The notes beneath the pieces are model-generated. The model was not told the origin of the DNA. It saw nothing but the letters and a program-made list of their open reading frames with translations, and did no database searches. A stretch of DNA of 64,000 bases, taken from Dechloromonas sp. Its GTDB lineage: Bacteria; Pseudomonadota; Gammaproteobacteria; Burkholderiales; Rhodocyclaceae. Positions 29,582 to 39,548 of this stretch are shown piece by piece; positions within the stretch are counted from its first letter, which is position 1, and the number at the start of each line of letters is the position of its first letter. Both the position numbers and the translations under genes were made by a program. The stretch lies in assembly GCA_028687035.1 (NCBI GenBank), contig JAQUAX010000002.1, positions 244,693 through 308,692 on the forward strand, read 5' to 3'.

Positions 29582-30438
29582 GCGGAAAACGCATCGGCGC
29601 CGAAGCGGTCGCCGAAAAGGGCTGGCTGGGCGCCCACCGCTGGCTGATCCTGCGCCGGCTGACGCAGTCGGCGATCCTCGCGCTGTTCCTGCTCGGCCCA
29701 CTGGCCGGGATCTGGATCGTCAAGGGCAACCTGAACTACAGCTACACGCTGGACCTGCTGCCGCTGACCGACCCCTACGTCGCGCTGCAATCGCTGCTCA
29801 CCGGCCATGTGCCGGAAACGCTGGGGCTGGCCGGCGCCGGCATCGCGCTGGTCTTCTACCTGCTGGTCGGCGGGCGCGTCTATTGCAGCTGGGTCTGCCC
29901 GGTCAATGTCGTCACCGACGCTGCCGGCTGGCTGCGCGACCGACTCGGCATCAAGGGCAGCGCCCACCTGCCGCGCCAGACGCGCTACTGGATCCTGGCC
30001 GCGACCTTGCTCGGTTCGGCGGCGAGCGGCGTCGTGCTGTGGGAACTGGTCAATCCGGTGTCGATGCTGCACCGCGGCCTGATTTTCGGCCTCGGCGCGG
30101 CGTGGACCGTGGTTCTCGCGGTCTTCCTGTTCGACCTGTTCGTGATGAGCCGCGGCTGGTGCGGCCGACTGTGCCCGGTCGGCGCCTTCTACAGCCTGCT
30201 CGGCCGCTGGAGCCCGCTGCGCGTGCGCGCCGCGAAACGCAGCGCCTGCAACGACTGCATGGACTGCTTCGAGGTCTGCCCGGAGCCCCAGGTCATCCGT
30301 CCGGCGCTGAAGGGCGCCGCCAAGGGCGTCGGCCCGGTGATCCTGGCGCCCAGCTGCACCAACTGCGGGCGCTGCATCGACGTCTGCTCCAAGGACGTTT
30401 TCCGCTTCGGATTGCGCGGCAACCAGCGCGAGGACTGA
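29578..30438 (+). CDS. napH: NapH-type membrane quinol dehydrogenase subunit
   Basis: 286 residues. About four membrane helices begin near residues 28, 78, 135 and 165. The loop motifs CSWVCPVN and CGRLCPVG are followed by a cytoplasmic domain with two [4Fe-4S] sites, [12 protein letters not shown] and [11 protein letters not shown]. NapH oxidises quinol and hands electrons to NapG. The gene overlaps napG. It may serve a nap operon elsewhere or another periplasmic reductase such as a NosZ system. Confidence 0.92.
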   Translation: MSGKRIGAEAVAEKGWLGAHRWLILRRLTQSAILALFLLGPLAGIWIVKGNLNYSYTLDLLPLTDPYVALQSLLTGHVPETLGLAGAGIALVFYLLVGGRVYCSWVCPVNVVTDAAGWLRDRLGIKGSAHLPRQTRYWILAATLLGSAASGVVLWELVNPVSMLHRGLIFGLGAAWTVVLAVFLFDLFVMSRGWCGRLCPVGAFYSLLGRWSPLRVRAAKRSACNDCMDCFEVCPEPQVIRPALKGAAKGVGPVILAPSCTNCGRCIDVCSKDVFRFGLRGNQRED

Positions 30439-30455
30439 GCCGGCCGCGGTCAACG

Positions 30456-30481
30456 AAAAAAGGGGAGCCGTTTGGCTCCCC
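30456..30481 (-). terminator. Rho-independent terminator of rpoH
   Basis: An 8-bp perfect stem GGGGAGCC / GGCTCCCC with a 4-base loop lies at 30462-30481. On the minus strand it is followed by six T residues (A30456-30461 on the plus strand), so it terminates rpoH. There is no T-run on the plus side, so napH transcripts would need another terminator. Confidence 0.85.
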
Positions 30482-30501
30482 TCGTCGTTGGCGGGCGGCG
30501 A

Positions 30502-31365
<864 letters not shown>

Positions 31366-31400
31366 GGCGTGAATTCCTCCTTCAACATTCCTTACTGATT

Positions 31401-31427
31401 CTAGCACTCGCTGCCTGAGAGTGCTAA
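31401..31427 (-). promoter_or_regulatory. CIRCE element (HrcA operator) upstream of rpoH
   Basis: Read toward rpoH, TTAGCACTC, nine bases, GAGTGCTAG: one mismatch to the consensus TTAGCACTC-N9-GAGTGCTAA. It lies between trmA (stop 14 bases away) and rpoH. A weak sigma-70 promoter (TTAGCA, 18 bases, TAGAAT) overlaps it, which would let HrcA block initiation; that promoter is inferred and not strong. Confidence 0.82.
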
Positions 31428-31441
31428 GGGGCCGGAAAGTT

Positions 31442-32530
31442 TCAGCGTCGGCGCAGCAGCAGCCCGCATTCCAGGTGATGGGTGTAGGGGAACTGGTCGA
31501 AGGCGGCGGCGGCGGCGATCGCGTGCGTCGCCTGCAGCGCGGCGACGTTGTCGCGCAGCGTTTCCGGATTGCACGAGATGTACAGGATGTGCTCGAAGCC
31601 GCGGGCGAGTTCCAGCGTCGCCGGGTCCAGGCCGCTGCGCGGCGGATCGACGAACAGTGTCGAGAAGCGGAAGGCGTCGAGGTCGATGTCCTTCAGCCGG
31701 GTAAAGCTTTCGCGCCCGGCCAGCGCGGCGCTGATCTCGTCGCTCGACATCCGGGCCAGCGCGACGTTGGCGACCGCGTTGTCGGCCAGGTTGTGGCCGG
31801 CCGCCTGGACCGAGGATTTGCTGACTTCGGTGGCCAGCACGCGTCCAAACAGCGGAGCCAGCGCGACCGTGAAGTTGCCGTTGCCACAGTACAGTTCGAG
31901 CAGGTCGCCGCCGAGCGGCGCCGCCTGGGCGCGCGCCCAGCCGAGCATCTGCCGGTTGACGCCGCCGTTCGGCTGGCTGAAGGCGCCTTCGTGCTGGCGG
32001 TAGCGCAGCCGGCGGCCATCGACTTCCAGTTCCTCCTGCACCCAGTCGCGGTCGAGCGTCAGCTTCTGGCCGCGGCTGCGGCCGATCAGTCCGATGCCGA
32101 GTTCGCCGGCCAGGCGCCGGGCGGCGGCCTCCCAGTCGGCGTCCAGGCGGCGGTGGTAGATCAGCGTGACCAGCATGTCGCCGCTCAGCGTCGACAGGAA
32201 GTCGGCGGCGTACAGGCGGCGGCTCAGCGTCTCGTCGGCGAGCAGCGCCGCGCGCAGGCGCGGCATCAGCGCGCACACGGCTTCCCCGGCGGCCGGGAAG
32301 TCGGTCATCAGCACCGGGCGCTTCGGGTTGTCCGGGTCGAACATCGCGTAGTCGAAGACGTCGCCGTGATGCCAGATGCGGAATTCGGCGCGCAGCCGGT
32401 AGTGCAGCGGCGCCGACGCGAAGACGGCCGGCTCGGGCAGGTCGAACGGGGCGAATTCCGCCTTGAAGCGGTCGACCTTGGCGGCGAGTTGCGACGGGTA
32501 GAGGGCAGGATCGAGAACGGGCAGCGGCAT
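31442..32530 (-). CDS. trmA: tRNA (uracil-5-)-methyltransferase TrmA
   Basis: 362 residues; makes m5U54 (ribothymidine) in the T-loop. The SAM motif LLELYCGNGNFTVAL, FVDPPRSGLD and the nucleophile segment ILYISCNPETL are present, with FSQPNGGVNRQM before them. There is no TRAM domain or iron-sulfur cysteine cluster, which separates it from RlmD/RlmC. It precedes rpoH on the minus strand; the CIRCE site sits between them. Confidence 0.95.
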   Translation of the reverse strand: MPLPVLDPALYPSQLAAKVDRFKAEFAPFDLPEPAVFASAPLHYRLRAEFRIWHHGDVFDYAMFDPDNPKRPVLMTDFPAAGEAVCALMPRLRAALLADETLSRRLYAADFLSTLSGDMLVTLIYHRRLDADWEAAARRLAGELGIGLIGRSRGQKLTLDRDWVQEELEVDGRRLRYRQHEGAFSQPNGGVNRQMLGWARAQAAPLGGDLLELYCGNGNFTVALAPLFGRVLATEVSKSSVQAAGHNLADNAVANVALARMSSDEISAALAGRESFTRLKDIDLDAFRFSTLFVDPPRSGLDPATLELARGFEHILYISCNPETLRDNVAALQATHAIAAAAAFDQFPYTHHLECGLLLRRR

Positions 32531-32571
32531 GGTGTTTCCGGGTCGTTGAAGCGGGCGGATTCTGGCCGTTT

Positions 32572-34296
32572 TCAGGCGTTGACCGCAAGCGGGTGCGTCT
32601 TGGCGTATTCGGCGAGCAGGCGCCGGTGCAGTTCGCAGCCTTCGAGGTCCGGGCCGGGCGAGGCGAGGCCGAAAAAGCGCACTTCGCCGTCGATCAGGTC
32701 AGTCGCCAGATCGAGCGTCTCGTCGCCGTACAGGTCGACCAGCGCGTCCTCGTAGGGATTGGGATCGTCCATCTCGAGCAGCGTCGCGATGCAGCGATAG
32801 ACGCGGCGGCGGCCGGCATCGAGCTGGTCGAACTGGCGAATCCATTCGCAGCCTTCGAGCACGGCGCCGGTGTCGCCGATGGCCAGCGCCAGCAGCGTCT
32901 TCAGTTCGCCGACGCGGAGGTCGGCCCACAGCGAGCCGGGGTCCGGCGCCAGGCCGATCAGCGCGGCGACCGGGCGCTCGTCGGCGAGGTTCATTTCGTT
33001 GATCAGGTCGAGCAGCTGGCCGCAATCGTCGTCGTCGAGTCCGGCCAGGTTCAGGATGGCCGGCCGGAGGACCGCGCCGTTGCTGTTGTTCTCCCATTCG
33101 AGGTCGTCGACCGGGTAGATCTCCGACATGCCGGGCACCAGGATGCGGCAGGCGTAGACGCCGAGATGCTCGAAATCGGCGACGTAGATGTCATGGCCGT
33201 CGGCGTGGATGCGATCGCACAGCCACGCGTAGTCGTCGCGGGTCGAGGCGCTGAAGTTCCAGTCGATGAATTCGAAATCGGCCTCCTCGTTCAGGAAGTT
33301 CCAATGCACGATGCCGCTCGAGTCGACGAAGTGGATTTCGATGTTCGGCGCGCTGGCGACTTCGTCGAGGTCGAAGCCGGGGGGCGGGAAACCGTCCAGC
33401 GCTTCCAGTGCGCGGCCCTGCAGCAGTTCGGTCAGCGCCCGCTCGAGGGCGATCTCGACGCGCGGATGGGCGCCGAAGCTGGCGAACACGCCCTGGTCGT
33501 GCGGGTTCAGCATGGTCACGCACATCACCGGATAGTGGCCGCCGAGCGAGGCGTCCTTGACCCGGATGCCGAAGCCCGCCTCGCGCAGGCCGGCGATGCC
33601 GGCGGCGATCGCCGGGTAGCGGGCGATGACCTCCTCCGGCACATCCGGCAGGCACAGGCCTTCGCCGATCACCTTGAACTTGACGTGGCGCTCGAGGATT
33701 TCGGACAGCGCCTGGGCGCGCGCCTCGGCCGGCGTGTTGCCGGCCGACATGCCGTTGCTGACGTACAGGTTGCTGATGATGTTGACCGGGAAGAACACTT
33801 CGGCGCCGTCGCGCTGGCGCACGTAGGGAATGGCGCAGATGCCGCGCTCGAAGTGGCCGGTGTTCAGGTCGACCAGGGCTTCCGCCGGGATGCTGCCTTC
33901 CGGGTTGTAGAAGGCCTGCAGTTCCGGCGTCAGCAAATCGGCCGGCCAGCCGGCGTCGACCGCGGGGAACCAGCGTTCGCGCGGGTAGTGCGCGAATTCG
34001 TGGTTGGCGACGGCGGCGCCGAGGTAATAGTGGTTCCAGAAATAGTTGCACGACAGGCGCTCGAAGAACTCGCCCAGTGCGCTGGCCTGCGCGGCCAGCC
34101 GGCTGGCGCCCTTGCCGTTCGTGAACATCAGGTGGCAGGCCCGGTTGCGCACATGCACCGACCACACGTTATCGACCGGATTCAGCCAGGAGCATTCCTC
34201 GACGTCGAAGCCGAGCGCGGCCAGCCTGGACTGCATGGCGGCGATGGTGTGTTCGAGCGAAGCGTCCTTGCCCGGGATGAAGTGTTCTGTCGGCAT
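32572..34296 (-). CDS. ycaO: YcaO-family protein (putative RimO accessory factor)
   Basis: 574 residues, close to E. coli YcaO (586). The YcaO core lies in about residues 55-380: LMFTNGKGASRLAAQASALGE followed by ERLSCNYF, then NGMSAGNTPAEARAQALSE, with the acidic ATP/Mg ligands in EILERHVKF. A C-terminal helical part (about 400-574) follows. E. coli YcaO is linked genetically to beta-methylthiolation of ribosomal protein S12 by RimO; the reaction here is inferred. It starts 15 bases after a small gene of unknown function. Confidence 0.88.
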   Translation of the reverse strand: MPTEHFIPGKDASLEHTIAAMQSRLAALGFDVEECSWLNPVDNVWSVHVRNRACHLMFTNGKGASRLAAQASALGEFFERLSCNYFWNHYYLGAAVANHEFAHYPRERWFPAVDAGWPADLLTPELQAFYNPEGSIPAEALVDLNTGHFERGICAIPYVRQRDGAEVFFPVNIISNLYVSNGMSAGNTPAEARAQALSEILERHVKFKVIGEGLCLPDVPEEVIARYPAIAAGIAGLREAGFGIRVKDASLGGHYPVMCVTMLNPHDQGVFASFGAHPRVEIALERALTELLQGRALEALDGFPPPGFDLDEVASAPNIEIHFVDSSGIVHWNFLNEEADFEFIDWNFSASTRDDYAWLCDRIHADGHDIYVADFEHLGVYACRILVPGMSEIYPVDDLEWENNSNGAVLRPAILNLAGLDDDDCGQLLDLINEMNLADERPVAALIGLAPDPGSLWADLRVGELKTLLALAIGDTGAVLEGCEWIRQFDQLDAGRRRVYRCIATLLEMDDPNPYEDALVDLYGDETLDLATDLIDGEVRFFGLASPGPDLEGCELHRRLLAEYAKTHPLAVNA

Positions 34297-34311
34297 GGGA
34301 AGTCCCCCGGT

Positions 34312-34803
34312 TCAGGCGTTGCGGGATTTGCGCTTGGCGGCGGGCAGCGGCTTGCGCCGGCGTTGCCCGGGGCGCTGGGCGGCCTCGGTCGGCTTCGGCT
34401 TGGGCACCAGCAGGTTCTTCGCCTTGCTGGCGGCGCTGGCTCGGTAGGCGAGGAGGGCGGCGCGCAATTGCTCGGCCGGCAGCAGCACGGCCTCGCCGCT
34501 GGCCGACGAATCGGCGAGCAGGATGCGCAGCTCGGGCAGGCGCTCGGCCGGTTCGGCCTTGCGCGGCAGGGCTTCGATCATCCGTTCGGCCGTCGCGGTC
34601 AGCGCGGTGCCGCCGTCGGCGCTGACGAGCAGGCCGGCCTGGCCGAGCCGCACGAAGGCGTCGGCCAGCTTCTTTTCGTCCGGAATGTTGCCGTGGATCA
34701 GGTCGACCGCGGCGAGAATTTCGGCCGGTTCGGCCGGGCGTCGTTTGGCCGCGAGCGAAATGGCCAGCAGCAGGAGGGCGTCGACATCGTGTACAGGAAA
34801 CAT
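34312..34803 (-). CDS. Hypothetical protein upstream of ycaO
   Basis: 163 residues, not recognised. The N-terminus is helical (VDALLLLAISLAAKRRP; AEILAAVDLIHG), followed by VRLGQAGLLVSADGG, which reads like a winged-helix segment. The C-terminus is strongly basic (QRRRKPLPAAKRKSRN) and could bind nucleic acid or RNA. It lies 15 bases upstream of ycaO and probably shares its promoter. No helical-hairpin metal or catalytic motif is evident. Confidence 0.6.
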   Translation of the reverse strand: MFPVHDVDALLLLAISLAAKRRPAEPAEILAAVDLIHGNIPDEKKLADAFVRLGQAGLLVSADGGTALTATAERMIEALPRKAEPAERLPELRILLADSSASGEAVLLPAEQLRAALLAYRASAASKAKNLLVPKPKPTEAAQRPGQRRRKPLPAAKRKSRNA

Positions 34804-35076
34804 GGGGACTTTTCGAAAGAGGGGCGCGCCGGAATCGGCATTTTTTGCGCAAGGTTCGCAGTTTAAGGCCGGGCGGCCGAAAGCGCCGCGGCAAATTGGC
34901 CCGGAGGACGATCGCGGGACGGCGAAAGGGGCGCCATCCCTTTGCAGCCGGGGCGGGAAAGGCTAAAGTCGTTTCCCCCCGCAGCTCCGGCGGGGCAATC
35001 GAAACGGGTTTCGCGACGAGATGAACTTATTGCAGCTTGTGAACGCAGCCGGCATCCGGCCCGGCGGGACGCACTG

Positions 35077-35982
35077 ATGGCCGCCGCCTATCGCGGGCGC
35101 TTCGCGCCGTCGCCGAGCGGTCCGCTGCATTTCGGCTCGCTGGTCGCCGCGCTCGGCAGCTGCCTGGATGCCCGCGCGCACGGCGGCGCATGGCTGCTGC
35201 GCATCGAGGACGTCGATACGCCGCGCAACGTGCCGGGGGCGGAAGCGGCCATCCTGCGCACGCTGGAAGCCTGCGGCTTCGAATGGGACGGGCCGGTGCT
35301 GCGCCAGAGCGGGCGCCTGGAGGCCTACGCCGAGGCGCTCGAGCGCCTGAAGGCGGACGGCTTCGCCTATCCCTGCGCCTGTTCGCGCAAGGAGATCGCC
35401 GATTCGGCGACGCGCCCGGCGATCGACGGCGGGCTCGCCTATCCCGGCACCTGTCGCGCCGGGCTGCCGCCCGGACGCTCGCCGCGGGCCTGGCGGCTGC
35501 GCGTCGACGACAGGCCGGTGGCTTTCGACGACCGCCTTCAGGGGCAGGTCGTCCAGCAGCTGGCGCGCGACGTCGGCGACTTCGTGCTGCGCCGAGCCGA
35601 CGGGCTGTTCGCCTACCAGCTGGCGGTCGCGGTCGACGACCATTTTCAGGGCATTTCCGACATCGTCCGCGGGGCCGACCTGCTCGACTCGACGCCGCGC
35701 CAGATCCGACTGCTCGGCTGCCTGGGCTACCCGGTGCCGCGCTACGCCCACCTGCCGGTCGCCGCCAACGCGGCCGGCGAGAAGCTGTCGAAGCAGACGC
35801 GCGCGCCGGCCGTCGATGCGGCGCGGGCGGCGGACGAACTGGTCGGGGCGCTGCGCTTCCTGGGCCAGCCGGCGCCGGCGGAACTGGGCCGGGCGGCCGT
35901 ACGCGATGTCTGGTCCTGGGCCCGGGAAAACTGGTCCTTCGCCGCGATCCCGCGCCGGCGCGCGATCAGTCTTCCGGCGTGA
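35077..35982 (+). CDS. gluQ: Glutamyl-Q tRNA(Asp) synthetase
   Basis: 301 residues, a GluRS catalytic-core paralogue without the anticodon-binding domain. It attaches glutamate to queuosine in tRNA-Asp. [21 protein letters not shown] contains the HIGH-type motif, CACSRKEI with GTCR holds the zinc, and KLSKQ is the KMSKS-type motif. The ATG at 35077 was chosen to give the family N-terminus. It overlaps clsB tail to tail by 17 bases. The 273-base gap before it shows no other feature. Confidence 0.93.
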   Translation: MAAAYRGRFAPSPSGPLHFGSLVAALGSCLDARAHGGAWLLRIEDVDTPRNVPGAEAAILRTLEACGFEWDGPVLRQSGRLEAYAEALERLKADGFAYPCACSRKEIADSATRPAIDGGLAYPGTCRAGLPPGRSPRAWRLRVDDRPVAFDDRLQGQVVQQLARDVGDFVLRRADGLFAYQLAVAVDDHFQGISDIVRGADLLDSTPRQIRLLGCLGYPVPRYAHLPVAANAAGEKLSKQTRAPAVDAARAADELVGALRFLGQPAPAELGRAAVRDVWSWARENWSFAAIPRRRAISLPA

Positions 35983-37150
35983 AGTCGGGGCCGTGCCGGC
36001 GGTCGTAGCCGGCGACGCGCAGCGCCGTGCGGACCAGCCCGTAACTGAACCAGCGCAGCAGCCGGGCATGCCACGAGGCCGCGGCCAGTTCGGCCGGGCG
36101 CAGTTCGCGGCCGCCGTCGGCCATCGCCTGCTCCAGGCTGGATTTCAGCTCCGCGGCGAATTCCCGGTCGCGGACGAAGAGGTTGGCTTCCTTGGCGAGC
36201 AGCAGACTGAACGGGTCGATGTTCGACGAGCCGACAGTCGCCCATTCGCCGTCGATGACGGCAACCTTGGCGTGCAGGAAGCTCTTCTCGTATTCGAAGA
36301 TGCGCAGCCCGGCCTGCAGCGCCGCGGCGTACAGCGCCTGCGTCGCGTAGCGCAGCAGCGGGTGGTCGGTCTTGCCCTGCAGCAGCACGGTGATCCGCAC
36401 GCCGCGCCGGGCGGCGGCGAGCAGCGCACGGCCGAAGCGGACGCCGGGCAGGAAGTAGGCGTTGGCGATCAGGATGTCGTCGCGGGCGGCGTCGATCGCC
36501 TCGATGTAGGCGTGCTGGATGTCGTTGCGGTGCCGGATGTTGTCGCGGATCAGGAAGGCCGCATGCTGCGTGCCGGCGATCGCGCAGCACGGGCTGGCCG
36601 GCGGATCGAGACGGAAGCGCCGCTTGAAGTTGGCCCAGCGGACGATTTCCCACATGCGTCGCACGGCGTGGTGGATCTGGCCGAGCGTCGGTCCCTCGAC
36701 GCGGACCGCGTAGTCGTAGCGCGGGCGCATTTCCTCGGGCGCATTGTCGTCGTCGGTGATGTTGATGCCGCCGACGAAGGCGATCCGGCCGTCGATGACC
36801 GCCAGCTTGCGGTGCAGCCGGCGCAGCCGGTGGCGCTTCAGGTGGAAGCGGCCGATTTCCGGCCGGTAGGCCATCGTGCGGACGCCGGCCGCATCCAGCC
36901 CGGCCTGGAAATCGGCCGCGAAATTGCGCCCCCCGAAGCCATCGACGATGACGTTGACGCGAACGCCGCGACGCGCCGCCGCGGCCAGCGCGCCGGCGAC
37001 CGCGTGGCCGGCCGCGTCGTCGGCGAAGATGTAGGTTTCCAGGAAGATTTCGACGCGGGCGGCCTCGATCGCGGCGAGCAGGGCAGGGAAGTACTCCCGG
37101 CCGGAGTTCAGCAGGGTCAGCCGGTTGCCCGGCAGGAACTCAGCGTTCAT
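35966..37150 (-). CDS. clsB: Cardiolipin synthase ClsB (phospholipase D family)
   Basis: 394 residues with two HKD motifs: [19 protein letters not shown] and [19 protein letters not shown]. The length and the absence of N-terminal membrane helices favour the ClsB subfamily. It condenses phospholipids into cardiolipin at the inner membrane. The start overlaps the stop of the endonuclease/exonuclease/phosphatase gene by 11 bases. In E. coli clsB is next to the same EEP-family gene (ybhP), which supports the call. Confidence 0.9.
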   Translation of the reverse strand: MNAEFLPGNRLTLLNSGREYFPALLAAIEAARVEIFLETYIFADDAAGHAVAGALAAAARRGVRVNVIVDGFGGRNFAADFQAGLDAAGVRTMAYRPEIGRFHLKRHRLRRLHRKLAVIDGRIAFVGGINITDDDNAPEEMRPRYDYAVRVEGPTLGQIHHAVRRMWEIVRWANFKRRFRLDPPASPCCAIAGTQHAAFLIRDNIRHRNDIQHAYIEAIDAARDDILIANAYFLPGVRFGRALLAAARRGVRITVLLQGKTDHPLLRYATQALYAAALQAGLRIFEYEKSFLHAKVAVIDGEWATVGSSNIDPFSLLLAKEANLFVRDREFAAELKSSLEQAMADGGRELRPAELAAASWHARLLRWFSYGLVRTALRVAGYDRRHGPDFTPED

Positions 37151-37898
37151 GCCTCGCGAGGTGGGCCGACAGCGCCGCGTGGTCGGAAATCGTCGACCAC
37201 GGGTGGCCGTGATGCACCTCGGTGCGCCGCACGTCGAAGCCGCGCACGTAGATGCGGTCGAGCCGGAACATCGGCATCGCTGCCGGGAAACTGCGCACCG
37301 GGGCGCCGTGGTGGCCGCCGAACACTTCGTGCAGGCCGAGGCGGCGGGCCAGGTGCTCGCCGGCCCGGTTGCGCCAGTCGTTGAAGTCGCCGGCGATGAT
37401 CAGCGGTTCGGCCGGGTCGGCCTCGCGGGCGAGGTAATCGGCCAGCGCGTCCATCTGCTTGCGGCGCGAATAGCCGAACAGCGACAGGTGCGCGCAGACG
37501 CAGTGCGCGGACAGTCCGCCGGGCAGTTCGATGCGGCAGTGCAGCAGGCCGCGCTTCTCGAACTGCAGGTGGGTGACGTCCTGGTTGTGCGCGTGCAGGA
37601 TCGGGAAGCGCGACAGGATCGCGTTGCCGTGGTGGCCGTGGTCGTAGACCATGTTGCGGCCGTAGGCGGCGGCCGACCAGACGTCCTCGGCGAGGAACTC
37701 GTGCTGCGGCGAATCCGGCCAGTCGGCGTGGTTCTCGGCATGGCCGAGGTGCAGGCCCTGGACCTCCTGCAGGAAAACGATGTCCGGATTCAGCTGGCGC
37801 AGGCGCTCGCGCAGCTCATGTACCATCATGCGCCGGTTGAATTGCGAGAAGCCCTTGTGGATGTTGAAGGTCGTGACGTGCAGCAAGGGCTTGTCCAT
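37140..37898 (-). CDS. Endonuclease/exonuclease/phosphatase family protein (YbhP-like)
   Basis: 252 residues. TFNIHKGF, FLQEVQG, the double-metal motif IIAGDFNDWR, and the terminal SDHAALSAHL catalytic triplet identify the EEP superfamily. The order with clsB matches E. coli ybhP-clsB. The substrate is unknown; a phosphodiesterase role in phospholipid metabolism is inferred only from context. Start ATG at 37898 lies eight bases after the nadA stop region on the minus strand. Confidence 0.85.
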   Translation of the reverse strand: MDKPLLHVTTFNIHKGFSQFNRRMMVHELRERLRQLNPDIVFLQEVQGLHLGHAENHADWPDSPQHEFLAEDVWSAAAYGRNMVYDHGHHGNAILSRFPILHAHNQDVTHLQFEKRGLLHCRIELPGGLSAHCVCAHLSLFGYSRRKQMDALADYLAREADPAEPLIIAGDFNDWRNRAGEHLARRLGLHEVFGGHHGAPVRSFPAAMPMFRLDRIYVRGFDVRRTEVHHGHPWSTISDHAALSAHLARHER

Positions 37899-37905
37899 GC
37901 GTCGC

Positions 37906-39003
37906 TCAGGAGATGGCCAGCATGCGGTCGAGCGCCAGTTTGGCGAGTTTCGCCTCGTGTTCCGGCACCTTGATCTGGTTGACGACCCGGCCTTCGGCCA
38001 GGTTTTCCAGCGTCCAGGCCAGGTGTTGCGGGTCGATGCGCTGCATGGTCGAGCACATGCAGATGGTCGTCGCCATGAACTGGACGATCTTGTTCTGCGG
38101 CAGCACTTCCTTGGCCAGGCGGTCGACCAGGTTCAGCTCGGTGCCGACCAGCCAGCGCGTGCCTTCCGGTGCTTCCTTGATGGTCTTGACGATGTGCTCG
38201 GTCGAGCCGACGTAGTCGGACGCGGCGCAGACCTCGAAGTTGCATTCCGGGTGGGCGATCACCAGCCCGTCCGGGTACTTGGCGCGGAAGGCGTCGATAT
38301 GCGACTTCTGGAACATCTGGTGCACCGAGCAGTGGCCCTTCCACAGCAGGATTTTCGCCTTCCTGACCTGGTCGACCGTGAGGCCGCCCATCTCGAGGTC
38401 GGGGTCCCAGACGACCATGTCGTCCATCGGGATGCCCATGTTGTGGCCGGTCCAGCGGCCGAGGTGCTGGTCGGGGAAGAACAGGATCTTCGGGCGCTGC
38501 GCGAAGGCCCACTGGGCGATCGTGCCGGCGTTCGACGACGTGCAGACGATGCCGCCGTGCTCGCCGCAGAAGGCCTTCAGGTCGGCCGCCGAGTTGATGT
38601 AGGTGACCGGCGTGACTTCCGATTCGGCGTCCAGCACCTCGTTCAGCTCGCGCCAGCAGCGCTCGACCTTGGCCAGGTTGGCCATGTCGGCCATCGAGCA
38701 GCCGGCGGCGAGGTCGGGCAGGATCGCGACCTGGTTCGGCGCGGTCATGATGTCGGCGACCTCGGCCATGAAATGCACGCCGCAGAAGATCACGTATTCG
38801 GAATCGGTCTGCGAGGCCAGCCGCGACAGCTTCAGCGAATCGCCGGTCAGGTCGGCGTGCTGGTAGATGTCGGCGCGCTGGTAATGGTGGCAGAGGATCA
38901 CGGCCCGCTTGCCGAGCTTCGCCCGGGCGGCGCGGATGCGTTCCTGGCAGGCCTCGTCGGAGAGGGCGTTGAAGGGGGCGAAGGAAAGGGTGGCTGTTTG
39001 CAT
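37906..39003 (-). CDS. nadA: Quinolinate synthase A
   Basis: 365 residues; condenses iminoaspartate with dihydroxyacetone phosphate to quinolinate for NAD synthesis, using a [4Fe-4S] cluster. The cysteines lie in VIFCGVHFMAE, HPECNFEVC and ATTICMCSTMQRI. VILCHHYQRADI, SDYVGSTEHIVK and GTELNLVDRL are conserved. The ATG at 39003 fits the N-terminus. No nadB or nadC is adjacent. Confidence 0.95.
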   Translation of the reverse strand: MQTATLSFAPFNALSDEACQERIRAARAKLGKRAVILCHHYQRADIYQHADLTGDSLKLSRLASQTDSEYVIFCGVHFMAEVADIMTAPNQVAILPDLAAGCSMADMANLAKVERCWRELNEVLDAESEVTPVTYINSAADLKAFCGEHGGIVCTSSNAGTIAQWAFAQRPKILFFPDQHLGRWTGHNMGIPMDDMVVWDPDLEMGGLTVDQVRKAKILLWKGHCSVHQMFQKSHIDAFRAKYPDGLVIAHPECNFEVCAASDYVGSTEHIVKTIKEAPEGTRWLVGTELNLVDRLAKEVLPQNKIVQFMATTICMCSTMQRIDPQHLAWTLENLAEGRVVNQIKVPEHEAKLAKLALDRMLAIS

Positions 39004-39047
39004 GCGTTTCTCTGAAAAACGGGGCAGGGTTGCGGTCAACCGCGCAA

Positions 39048-39500
39048 TTATCCCTGAATCCACGGCAGTCCGGCCCTGCGCCAGCCGCCGATCGTGTTGC
39101 GGTGGCCGTTGGCGTCCTTGTCGCCTTCGAAGCCTTCCAGCACGTTGTAGCAATTGGCGTAGCCGGCTTCGGCCGCCGCCGCGGCGGCGCCGATAGAGCG
39201 GACGCCGCTGCGGCACAGGAACATCACCAGCCCTTCCGGATCGACCTGGCGCTTCAGCTCGGCGACGAAATTCGGATTGCGCACGCCGCCCGGGTACTGG
39301 TTCCATTCGATCTCGACGGCGCCCGGCACCCGGCCGACCCAGTCCCACTCGGCCCGGGTCCGCACGTCGACCAGACGGGCGCCCGGTGCCAGCTGCAGCA
39401 GCGCGTAGGCTTCCTGCGGCGTCAGTTCGCCCTGGTAGGGGCGTTCGAGCGCTTCGCCGCGCTGGCGGGCGAGGCTCAGGATGTCGCTTAACTTTCCCAT
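39048..39500 (-). CDS. Rhodanese-like sulfurtransferase
   Basis: 150 residues, a single rhodanese domain. GARLVDVRTRAEWDWVGRVPGAVEI opens it, and the catalytic loop CRSGVRS holds the cysteine. The C-terminal NVLEGFEGDKD and a late W-rich tail follow. It may carry sulfur in the cytoplasm; no signal peptide is visible. It is 48 bases upstream of the divergently transcribed cation efflux gene. The partner is unknown. Confidence 0.85.
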   Translation of the reverse strand: MGKLSDILSLARQRGEALERPYQGELTPQEAYALLQLAPGARLVDVRTRAEWDWVGRVPGAVEIEWNQYPGGVRNPNFVAELKRQVDPEGLVMFLCRSGVRSIGAAAAAAEAGYANCYNVLEGFEGDKDANGHRNTIGGWRRAGLPWIQG

Positions 39501-39548
39501 GGTCGGCCTGCTGATAGAATCTCGGGACGACAGTATAGGACAGGGAAC

